Below, in pieces: positions 13,276-20,360 of a stretch of DNA of 28,247 nt. Location: contig CABQHZ010000013.1 in the NCBI GenBank assembly GCA_902464175.1, positions 1-28,247 on the forward strand. Direction: 5' to 3'. Numbering within the stretch: position 1 is the stretch's first letter; the number at the start of each line of letters is the position of its first letter. Made by a program: the position numbers and the translations under genes. The DNA comes from an uncultured Collinsella sp. GTDB lineage: Bacteria > Actinomycetota > Coriobacteriia > Coriobacteriales > Coriobacteriaceae. Under the pieces are notes generated by a model that had not been told where the DNA came from, did not search any database, and saw only the letters and a program-made list of their open reading frames with translations.

Positions 13276-14241
13276 CTACCTTCCCAGCGTCTTGCGCACG
13301 TCGGCGAGCACGTCGGCGATGTCGGCGCGGATCGCCATGCCTCGGCCCTCGATCGCACGGGGCAGAAAGCGTGTCTTGTTGTTCACGGCGATGTAGCTCG
13401 CCTGCGGCAACTGCGCCGTGAGAGCCCAGAACGGCTCCTGGATAAACGCAGGCGTGATGCGACCCACGCCCAGCTCGAGGAAAAGAATCTTCTGATGCGC
13501 GTGCGCGTCAAGCCAGTCGGACGCCTTGCGGTACTGCTCCTCGTAGAGTTCGCCCTGCAAAAAGTTGCCGTAGCCGCGAACCCAGGGGAACGCTTCGGCC
13601 CCGCAGTGCGGGCAGCGCGGCACGAGCTCTGTTGGAACCTCTAGGTCGTCTCCCATGGCCTCGATCATGCGGGAGACGGGCTCGGTTGCATCCCATACGT
13701 CATCGGTGCAGCAGCGGGAGCATTGGAAGAAGCGGTGGTCGCCCTGGATCTCCGCCACCTTCTCCCAAGGGTAGATCTTTACGAACTGCGTGTCCTGGTT
13801 GGTGGTGAGCACAAAGAAGTCCTTCTTAGCAAGGATGGCGTCGAGGTCCTTGTAGGGCTTGCGCAGCGGGGCGTTGAGCGTGGTATCGAGGAAGGTGGCA
13901 AGATAGCCCCAGCGCGCCTCGGCGGTAGGCCAGCGATAGAATGAACCCTCGAAAGCACCCTTGAAGCCATAGCGCTCGGCGAACTTGCCGAAATGCCTAC
14001 GATAGGTCGCGTTGTCCTCGTAGTAGAAGTCGCCGCCGCCCGCCGCGGAGAGACCGGAGGCGCCGCCCACGAGCACGCAATCAGTCTCATCGATCATGCG
14101 GGCAAAGTCCTCGATCTGCCGGTCGTAGGGTTTAGGCTCGCGGTCACTCAGGTCGTAGGGCGTGCCACCGCCGCGGTAGGCTGCCTGATGGGAAAACGAT
14201 CGGTTGGTGAGCTCGATAACGAGCTGCTCGTACAGAGTCAC
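13276..14241 (-). CDS. Sirtuin-like protein, SirTM (class M) type, first gene of operon
   Basis: The protein has 321 residues from GTG at 14239-14241 (VTLYEQLVIEL), preceded by AAGAAGG. It is the best-conserved member: NAD loop VLVGGASGLSAAGGGDFYY, TTNQDTQFVKIY, then EIQGDHRFFQCSRCC, where Q replaces the catalytic His of deacetylases as in SirTM. RCPHCG follows, and FLELGVGRITPAFIQEPFWAL near the end. It is predicted to transfer ADP-ribose to a protein rather than deacetylate; this follows from the family, not from direct evidence. It starts the three-gene operon and is divergent from a TetR regulator, with 143 nt between the start codons. Confidence 0.82.
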   Translation of the reverse strand: MTLYEQLVIELTNRSFSHQAAYRGGGTPYDLSDREPKPYDRQIEDFARMIDETDCVLVGGASGLSAAGGGDFYYEDNATYRRHFGKFAERYGFKGAFEGSFYRWPTAEARWGYLATFLDTTLNAPLRKPYKDLDAILAKKDFFVLTTNQDTQFVKIYPWEKVAEIQGDHRFFQCSRCCTDDVWDATEPVSRMIEAMGDDLEVPTELVPRCPHCGAEAFPWVRGYGNFLQGELYEEQYRKASDWLDAHAHQKILFLELGVGRITPAFIQEPFWALTAQLPQASYIAVNNKTRFLPRAIEGRGMAIRADIADVLADVRKTLGR

Positions 14242-14384
14242 TGGATACCTTCTTTCAGCTATTATGAACATGTGTCTATAAAAAGTATCAGTGTTGATTT
14301 GCGTCAGAGCAATGAACAGCTTTGAAGCACTGTCGATAAACGAGCGTTTGCTGGACATTGTCGAGCGTTGCAATTGGAGGAGCC
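14242..14384. promoter_or_regulatory. Divergent promoter region, sirtuin operon / TetR
   Basis: Probable control region for both directions. A repeated motif TGTCGA...CGAGCGTT occurs at about 14331-14349 and 14359-14373, immediately before the TetR gene, and could be its operator. On the minus strand TATAGA near 14280 may be the -10 of the sirtuin operon. No clear long dyad was found. Confidence 0.35.
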
Positions 14385-14939
14385 ATGGAAGTGGGGAAGA
14401 TCGATCGTCGCCGGCGCTATACGCTTTCGGTCATACGGGAGGCGTTCTTCGCACTGCTCGCCGAGGTCGGCTTCGCAAAGATGACGGTGGCGGATATCTG
14501 CCGTCGCGCGGATATCAACCGCGGTACGTTCTATCTGCATTACGAGGACAAGTTTTCGCTGCTCGATGCGCTTATCGATGAGGCCCTGGCGGCGGCACCT
14601 CCGCTCGAGGGGACGGGGTCGGCGGCCCTTTGCCAGCGCCCGCCGGCAAACGATGACTATTATCTGCTCTACTCGGATGACGACGCGTACGCCCGCGTGG
14701 CGCAGCGCGTCATCGAGCGCGGAACAGAGCAGATGGTTCCCTCGATTATGGAGAAGACCGGGCTTTCGCGCGAGGACGCTTATCTGCTCTTTGTCCACAG
14801 CGTTCAGGGAAATCTCGCGGTCAACCGCCTGCTTGGTTGGAGGCGAGGGCCCGAGTTCGCCCACGCCCAGGAGCTGCTCAGCGCCTATTCCGAAGGGGGC
14901 ATGCGGGCGGTATCGACTCGTCACGATTTCCGTAGTTGA
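14385..14939 (+). CDS. TetR/AcrR family transcriptional regulator
   Basis: The protein has 184 residues from the ATG at 14385 (GGAGGA upstream). The N-terminal TetR helix-turn-helix is clear: YTLSVIREAFFALLAEVGFAKMTVADICRRADINRGTFYLHYEDKFSLLDALIDEAL. The C-terminal ligand domain (from about residue 70) is divergent, with an acidic loop (DDYYLLYSDDDAYARVAQRV). It is probably a dimeric repressor of the divergent sirtuin-like operon. The plus-strand transcript has a short GCTCGA/TCGAGC palindrome near 14969-14982 but no T run. Confidence 0.88.
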   Translation: MEVGKIDRRRRYTLSVIREAFFALLAEVGFAKMTVADICRRADINRGTFYLHYEDKFSLLDALIDEALAAAPPLEGTGSAALCQRPPANDDYYLLYSDDDAYARVAQRVIERGTEQMVPSIMEKTGLSREDAYLLFVHSVQGNLAVNRLLGWRRGPEFAHAQELLSAYSEGGMRAVSTRHDFRS

Positions 14940-15230
14940 TCTTGACTGTGGACTCCATACAAGTCTTGCTCGAGATCGAGCGGAGACAGGGCCCTGCCGA
15001 ATCGGAGCTATGGCGACCAAAAATGTTGCCAGAAGACGCCGTCGACGCTGTTTGCGATGGGGCAGAGCTCGATGGCGGTTCGGCACAGTCTGTTTCGTCG
15101 GTTTCGCAGGGCGTTGATGGCCTGAAGGCGACCGTTGGAAAAAGCTCATTTCCGTGGGGAAGAAACTTCTCGGTGAGTAAAGCTCATCGGAGCGGGGATA
15201 GAGCTTTGTCTGCGGGGTACGAAATGCTGG
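14940..15230 (+). other. Intergenic stretch with open frame of uncertain status
   Basis: A plus-strand frame from about 14936 reads ...MLPEDAVDAVCDGAELDGGS...SFPWGRNFSVSKAHRSGDRA with native-looking codon use. It has no recognisable domain, starts at a TTG within the TetR stop region, and has no ribosome binding site. It may be a gene remnant. Confidence 0.25.
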
Positions 15231-16115
15231 CTAGCGGTTGCGACGCCTTGTTGCAGAAATGCCAACTGCCGCAACTACAGCACCTGCAACACTCAGGGCG
15301 GCTGCCATCGCACCGTTGTCGCCCGTCGCGGGTAGGGTGGCCCCGGCTGGTTTAACCGCCGCTACTGCCTTGGTGGAAACGGGATTTGCCGTGGGCTTTT
15401 TTGCATTGGGCTGCGGTGTGGGCTCGGGCTTGGTTTCCGGTTCGGGTTTGGAACCGCTCGTATCGGTTGCAAACAAGTGCACGTCACTGTCGAAGACGTA
15501 ACGGATGTAGTAATCGTGCCGCGTTTCGTGCATAATCCCCTGCCCGCTGTCGAAGTCACGGTCAACGTGTGTGCCAAGGTAGGTTGAGCTGTTGAGGTCC
15601 AGCCTGTAAGGGATTTGGTCGTCGGCGTAACTGCCTGTAAAGACTACGGTTGCTCTAACGTGATTGTCGATCATGGTCAGGGCAATAGAGACGCTGGCCT
15701 CTTTGGGGTTCTCGGTTTTTATAAGGCTTTCGGTATCGGTGTCAATCTTGAAGAGATGGACGGTGTCGTTAAGCTCGTAGATGAAGTCCTCGGGTTTGTC
15801 TGGAAAATCGTATACAAGAGCCTCGTTCTGGACCAACTCAAAAGCAGGGGGTAGCTCCAAATCGTAGTGATGATCGACGACGGTGGTTGCTTTGAGGCTG
15901 CCTTCCGCGTTGACTTCGTCGCAGGTGATGGGTGCTGCGACATCGGGTTCGGGCGTTTCGGTCGCCAGTGCTGCGCAGGGTAGCAAAAGCTGCCCTGCCA
16001 TAAGAATGCTTACTCCGAAGGCAACGACTCTGGCGCCTGCATGAAGCTTGACGTTGCGGATAGACAGGCCAGTGCGTTTGTTATGGGTTTGCGGTGCAAC
16101 ATGCTGTCCATACAT
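15231..16115 (-). CDS. LPXTG-anchored surface protein
   Basis: The protein has 294 residues. The N-terminus carries a long basic n-region and a hydrophobic signal segment (VVAFGVSILMAGQLLLPCAALA), with probable cleavage after ALA. Residues about 55-215 form an unrecognised beta-rich domain. A Pro/Lys/Glu-rich linker (PEPETKPEPTPQPNAKK) follows, then LPATG at 261-265, a hydrophobic helix and a RRRNR tail. Sortase would cleave after Thr and attach it to the wall. The ATG at 16115 has AAGGAG upstream. It is monocistronic with no known enzymatic role; adhesion or matrix binding is only a possibility. Confidence 0.85.
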   Translation of the reverse strand: MYGQHVAPQTHNKRTGLSIRNVKLHAGARVVAFGVSILMAGQLLLPCAALATETPEPDVAAPITCDEVNAEGSLKATTVVDHHYDLELPPAFELVQNEALVYDFPDKPEDFIYELNDTVHLFKIDTDTESLIKTENPKEASVSIALTMIDNHVRATVVFTGSYADDQIPYRLDLNSSTYLGTHVDRDFDSGQGIMHETRHDYYIRYVFDSDVHLFATDTSGSKPEPETKPEPTPQPNAKKPTANPVSTKAVAAVKPAGATLPATGDNGAMAAALSVAGAVVAAVGISATRRRNR

Positions 16116-16497
16116 AAGGCGCTCCTTGTTCGTAGGCCGGTTTCCTTGGATCTATATTGCGCCCGCCCGATTCGGCCAGGCTCATACACGCGAACGCTCA
16201 CGCGAGCAGGAGAAAGCTCAAGTTAATTTTCCCACAGTCGACACTTTGCGGCCAACGATTTGCTGTTCAATTCTCGGAGAGAGAATCAAGACAGTTGAGG
16301 AGTTGTCAGGCAATGAGACCGAGCGCGACAGCATGGCCTTCTCGCCCAAGCTGGAAGAGGTGCGAGAGCTCGCTCGCAAGCTCGCCTAAGGGTAAGAAGA
16401 ACGCATGACAATCGGTGTTGGTGGAAATGCTTGCTGTCCTTTTCAAGAGGAATGCTGATTGCCATGCGTCGATGCCCCAGCGGACAATTCCGGTGTG
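16116..16497. other. Gene-poor stretch with short coding remnant
   Basis: No intact gene. A plus-strand frame at about 16228-16389 (RIKTVEELSGNETERDSMAF and following SPKLEEVRELARKLA, TAA) has native codon use and looks like the C-terminus of a lost gene; no start codon with a ribosome binding site is seen. A 13-bp inverted repeat lies at 16401-16469. Confidence 0.35.
16401..16469. repeat. 13-bp inverted repeat
   Basis: ACGCATGACAATC (16401-16413) and GATTGCCATGCGT (16457-16469) are inverted copies with one mismatch, 43 nt apart. It lies between two gene remnants and could be a small mobile-element scar or a structured RNA. Confidence 0.4.
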
Positions 16498-16680
16498 CTA
16501 AAACGCCTTCTCGCTCAAGAATTCCCTGAACGCGGGGATGTCGAAGCCGACGAGGCCACGTCCACGTTTCCCGATAACGCCGTCCTCGAGGAGGCGGCGC
16601 TTGTACTGGCTTGCGTAGTTGCTGGCGACGCCCATACGCTTGGCGATCTCCGAGACCCTGCTGGATCCAGAATCAGGCAG
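16498..16680 (-). pseudogene. Remnant of ATPase C-terminal winged helix
   Basis: The minus-strand frame reads SRVSEIAKRMGVASNYASQYKRRLLEDGVIGKRGRGLVGFDIPAFREFLSEK and ends with TAG. This is the winged-helix tail I associate with AAA-type ATP-binding proteins in this group of bacteria. The ATPase domain is absent: upstream on this strand is the hairpin at 16694-16720 and then the divergent intact ATPase gene. It is a 3' fragment of a deleted gene. Confidence 0.6.
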
Positions 16681-16693
16681 AAGATTGTGAGTG

Positions 16694-16720
16694 AAAATCG
16701 GGAGTAGCACTCCCGATTTT
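16694..16720. terminator. Bidirectional hairpin overlapping the ATPase -35
   Basis: AAAATCGGGAG-TAGCA-CTCCCGATTTT is a perfect 11-bp stem with A/T runs on both sides, so it can act as a terminator in either direction. The last T residues are part of the TTGACC -35 at 16719. It may insulate the ATPase promoter or serve as an operator. Confidence 0.6.
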
Positions 16721-16747
16721 GACCAATTAACGTTTGTACGAGATAAT
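16719..16747 (+). promoter_or_regulatory. Promoter of AAA ATPase gene
   Basis: -35 TTGACC (16719-16724), a 17-nt spacer and -10 GATAAT (16742-16747), 25 nt before the start codon of the ATPase. This leaves a short leader with GGGAGG as ribosome binding site. Confidence 0.7.
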
Positions 16748-16772
16748 AGGCTCCATAACGGGAGGCGATTCT

Positions 16773-17981
16773 ATGTACATCGAGCGCGAAATTGAACAGA
16801 CGATAGATTCGATGCTGGGACAGGGAAAAGTTGTCCTGGTGACCGGAGCGCGCCAAGTTGGGAAGACGACGGTTCTCAAGCAACATCTAGGCGACCGATT
16901 CGACTATGTTTCGATGGAGAACCCGCGGGATTATCTTCTTGCAAAAGAGGATGCCGCCCTGTTTTTCGAGTCTCATGATTTGCCGATCATCATTGATGAG
17001 ATTCAGCGCGTGCCTGAGCTTTTTTCTCCGGTGAAGTGGGTTGTCGATCAATCAGAGGAGAAGGGCCGAATCGTCCTCACGGGATCCCAGACATATCACC
17101 TCATGAAAGGGGTGAGCGAATCTTTGGCGGGGAGGATTAGAATTCTGGAGATGCCCTCTTTAAGCTTGCGAGAGCTTGTTGGTGGTTCCCAGGGCCCTCG
17201 TCCGTATATCCCCAAAAAGGTTTCCTTGGCCTCTAAGATGTCTTCGGGAAATATTTGGAACATCATCCATAGGGGTTCGATGCCCGAACTGCAAGACCCA
17301 AATATCGATTGGGACTCCTATTATTCCGACTACGTTGCCGCATATCTCGAACGCGATGTTCGCGATCTTGTAAACGTGAAGGATGAGGCGAAGTTCTACA
17401 GCTTTATGGTCGCGTGCGCAGCGAGAACGGGGCAACTGTTAAATGCCACCGATATTGGAAACACCGTTGACGTCGACCGTAAGACGGTGAAGGCTTGGCT
17501 CTCGGTTTTGCAGGCGTCGAACATCGTTCGGATTGTCGAGCCCTTTTGGCCTAATGTCGATAAGCGCCTGACCAAGACCCCTAAGATATTCTTTATGGAT
17601 ACAGGTCTTGTTTGTCATCTAACGAGGTGGATAACGCCGGAGCAATTGCGCAACGGGGCCGCGGCGGGGCATATATTTGAGACGTTCGTTGTCTCGGAAA
17701 TTTTGAAGAGCTTTATGAACGCGGGGAAGAGCCTTCGCGATGTATGGTTCTATCGAGACCAAAAGAAGCGCGAAATTGATTTGCTCATCCAAGAGGGCCA
17801 TATTCTCCATCCCGTCGAGGTGAAGATGTCAGCCACGGTGGGCAAAGATGCAGTAAAGAATTTTTCCTGTCTCGAGGGCCTGACCGGCTATGAAATTGGG
17901 TTTGGACACGTTGTCTGTCAAACCCTGGATCCATACCTTATTACCAAGGATGTCCAAGCGATTCCCGTGTGGGGCATATGA
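16773..17981 (+). CDS. AAA family ATPase with DUF4143 domain
   Basis: The protein has 402 residues from the ATG at 16773, with GGGAGG upstream. The N-terminal AAA domain has Walker A GARQVGKTT (about residues 25-33), Walker B LPIIIDEIQR and the sensor segment GRIVLTGSQ. The DUF4143 C-terminal part covers about residues 195-360 and includes DRKTVKAWLSVLQASNIVRIVEPF, KIFFMDTGLVCHL, GHIFETFVVSEI and a nuclease-like D...EVK pattern (REIDLLIQEGHILHPVEVK). The last pattern matches PD-(D/E)xK-like ends seen in this family. The cellular role is unknown; members are common in accessory DNA. The gene is complete, with its own promoter and a terminator at 17996. Confidence 0.9.
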   Translation: MYIEREIEQTIDSMLGQGKVVLVTGARQVGKTTVLKQHLGDRFDYVSMENPRDYLLAKEDAALFFESHDLPIIIDEIQRVPELFSPVKWVVDQSEEKGRIVLTGSQTYHLMKGVSESLAGRIRILEMPSLSLRELVGGSQGPRPYIPKKVSLASKMSSGNIWNIIHRGSMPELQDPNIDWDSYYSDYVAAYLERDVRDLVNVKDEAKFYSFMVACAARTGQLLNATDIGNTVDVDRKTVKAWLSVLQASNIVRIVEPFWPNVDKRLTKTPKIFFMDTGLVCHLTRWITPEQLRNGAAAGHIFETFVVSEILKSFMNAGKSLRDVWFYRDQKKREIDLLIQEGHILHPVEVKMSATVGKDAVKNFSCLEGLTGYEIGFGHVVCQTLDPYLITKDVQAIPVWGI

Positions 17982-17995
17982 TATACGTTGCAGCG

Positions 17996-18038
17996 AGCGG
18001 GGCCCGGAGCGCGATGTTGCTGCGCTCCGGGCCCCGCT
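17996..18038 (+). terminator. GC-rich terminator
   Basis: A 17-bp stem between arms AGCGGGGCCCGGAGCGC and GCGCTCCGGGCCCCGCT, followed by GCTTTGT. It lies 14 nt after the ATPase stop and between convergent genes. It has the same base sequence pattern as the hairpins in the LexA-box cassettes. Confidence 0.75.
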
Positions 18039-18074
18039 GCTTTGTATAACCATGACGGTTTGGCCGCCGTCGTC

Positions 18075-20315
18075 CTAGTCAAACAAGCTCGGCATGTCGT
18101 TTTCTTTCATGAGGGCACCGGCAGAGGGGAGGCTCTGCGCGGTGAACTTCTCGGCCGAGACGCCGGCGCCAAGAATCTCCTCGGTCGTGCCGACGGTGGT
18201 GACCGAGCGGCCCTTCTTGGCCGTGAAAGCCTGGACGCCCTGCGTGTTGGTGGTCGTCTTGGTCTTGAGCAGCGACGTGTTGAAGTTCATCAAACGGTAG
18301 TCGCTCGAGACCAGCGCGAGGTCGCGGTCTTCCTTGAGCACCTGGGCATACAGCAGCTTGCTGCCACCGTAGATGGCGTTCTTGAGGCGCTTGCGGTTGG
18401 TCTTGGTGACGTATCCAGAAAGCGCGACGCGCACCACGCGGCCGTTCTCAAAGACGAACAGCACGTCGGCCTTGTAATCCTCGGGGTCGATGACCCAGAT
18501 GACGCTCTCGTCGGGTTCCATCTCAAGATCGGTCGGCAGGTACGAGCCCAGCTGGGCCGACTTGGTGTCCTCAAACGCTGCAACCTTGCACTTGTACACC
18601 TGGCTCTTGTTGGTAAAGACCAACAGCTCGTGGGTGTTGGAGGACGGGAACTCGATAAAGGGTTTGTCGCCGTCCTTGTACTTGAGCGTGGTCGCCTTCT
18701 TGAGCACGCGGTCCGTCATCTTCTTAAGGTAGCCATCGCGCGAGAGCATGAGGGTGACCGGGTACTCCTCGACCTCGGGCTCCAAGCTTACCTCGATAAC
18801 CTCATGGGGCTCGATCCTGCCCGTGCGGCGCGGCATCACGTACTTCTTGTTGACTGCGGCCAGCTCGTCGCTGATGACCTTCTTGATGTTCTCCTCGCTG
18901 GAGAGGATCTCCTCAAGCTCGGCAATCTCGCCCTCGAGCTTGGCAATGTCCTTGGTGCGGTTGAGGATGTACTCCTCGTTGATGTTGCGGAGCTTGAGCT
19001 CGGCAACAAACTCGGCCTGGGTCTCGTCGATGTCGAAACCCTTCATAAGGTTGGGCACGACCTCGGCCTCGAGCTTGGTGCCGCGGATGATGGCGATCGC
19101 CTTGTCGATGTCGAGCAGAATCGCCTCAAGGCCGTGCAGCAGGTGCAGGCGCTCGGACTTTTTGCCCAGGTCAAAGTTAATGCGGCGGCGCGTGGACTCA
19201 ATACGCCACTTGACCCACTCGTGCAGGATCTGGCGCACGCCCATAACGCGAGGGTAACCATCGACCAGCACATTGAAGTTGCACGAGAACGAATCCTGCA
19301 GTGTGGTCGAGCGATAGAGTTTGGCCATGAGCTTGTCGGGGTCGATACCGCGCTTAAGGTCGATGGCGATACGCAGACCCGAGAGGTCGGTCTCGTCGCG
19401 GATGTCGGCAATCTCCTTGACCTTGCCCTCTTTGGAGAGCTTGACGATGCGCTCGATGATGACATCGGTCTTGGTGGTGTAGGGGATCTCGTAGACCTCG
19501 ATGATGCGCTCTTCGGGAATCCAGCGCCAGCGGGAGCGGATCTGGAAGCTGCCAAGACCGGTCTCGATAATCTTTTCCATCTCCTCGCGGCGGTAGATAA
19601 TTTCGCCGCCGGTCGAGAAGTCGGGCATGGGCATGTACTCGAGCAGGTCGCAGTCGGGATCCTGCAGGTAATGCATTGTGGCGGTACAGACCTCGTTGAG
19701 GTTGAAACCGCAGATATCGGACGCCATGGCGACGCCGATGCCCTTGTTGGCCGAGACGAGGATGTTGGGGAACGTGGTGGGCAGCAGGCGTGGCTCCTTC
19801 ATGGCGCCGTCGTAGCTGTCGACGAAGTCGACCGGGTCCTTGTCGATGTCCTTGAAGATCTCGGCGCTGATGGGGGAGAGCTTGGCCTCGGTATAACGCG
19901 AGGCGGCGTAGCTCAGGTCGCCCGAATAGTATTTGCCAAAGTTGCCCTTCGACTCCACGAAGGGGGCGAGCAGCGCCTCGTTGCCGGTGGCCAGGCGCAC
20001 CATCGTCTCGTAGATCGCGGCATCGCCGTGCGGGTTGAGCTTCATGGTCTGGCCCACGATGTTGGCGCTCTTCTGGCGCTCGCCCTTGAGCAGACCCATC
20101 TTGTACATGGTGTAGAGCAGCTTGCGGTGCGAGGGCTTAAAGCCGTCAATCTCGGGGAATGCACGCGAGACGTTGACGCTCATGGCGTAGGGCATGTAGT
20201 TGACCTCGAGCGTCTGCGTGATCGGCTGGTCGGTGACCTCGGAGTGCAGGCCGATGACGTTCTCGGCGTTAACCTGCTTTTTCTTTGGCTGGTTCTTCGT
20301 CTTCTTCTTTGCCAC
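18075..20315 (-). CDS. parC: Type II topoisomerase subunit A, ParC/GyrA-like
   Basis: The protein has 746 residues from a GTG start (AGAGGAT upstream) with a Lys-rich N-terminus. The breakage-reunion domain is complete, with catalytic Tyr141 in AASRYTEAKLS. The quinolone-determining segment reads PHGDAAIYE: Ala99 stands where E. coli GyrA has Ser83, and Glu103 where it has Asp87. A coiled tower region (residues about 400-500) and beta-propeller blades follow. Subunit A cuts and religates both DNA strands while the ParE-like partner hydrolyses ATP. The gene lies 45 nt after the partner, in one operon. The pair is divergent and could equally be called a second gyrase; ParC is chosen because the sequence departs from canonical GyrA. 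Confidence 0.85.
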   Translation of the reverse strand: MAKKKTKNQPKKKQVNAENVIGLHSEVTDQPITQTLEVNYMPYAMSVNVSRAFPEIDGFKPSHRKLLYTMYKMGLLKGERQKSANIVGQTMKLNPHGDAAIYETMVRLATGNEALLAPFVESKGNFGKYYSGDLSYAASRYTEAKLSPISAEIFKDIDKDPVDFVDSYDGAMKEPRLLPTTFPNILVSANKGIGVAMASDICGFNLNEVCTATMHYLQDPDCDLLEYMPMPDFSTGGEIIYRREEMEKIIETGLGSFQIRSRWRWIPEERIIEVYEIPYTTKTDVIIERIVKLSKEGKVKEIADIRDETDLSGLRIAIDLKRGIDPDKLMAKLYRSTTLQDSFSCNFNVLVDGYPRVMGVRQILHEWVKWRIESTRRRINFDLGKKSERLHLLHGLEAILLDIDKAIAIIRGTKLEAEVVPNLMKGFDIDETQAEFVAELKLRNINEEYILNRTKDIAKLEGEIAELEEILSSEENIKKVISDELAAVNKKYVMPRRTGRIEPHEVIEVSLEPEVEEYPVTLMLSRDGYLKKMTDRVLKKATTLKYKDGDKPFIEFPSSNTHELLVFTNKSQVYKCKVAAFEDTKSAQLGSYLPTDLEMEPDESVIWVIDPEDYKADVLFVFENGRVVRVALSGYVTKTNRKRLKNAIYGGSKLLYAQVLKEDRDLALVSSDYRLMNFNTSLLKTKTTTNTQGVQAFTAKKGRSVTTVGTTEEILGAGVSAEKFTAQSLPSAGALMKENDMPSLFD

Positions 20316-20360
20316 GATATCCTCTTGAACTTCTTATGGGCCGTCGTTATCTATTTGCTG

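Noticed and set aside
14304..15149. Long minus-strand frame opposite the TetR gene
   Set aside because: Arg-rich shadow; the TetR helix-turn-helix on the plus strand is unmistakable.
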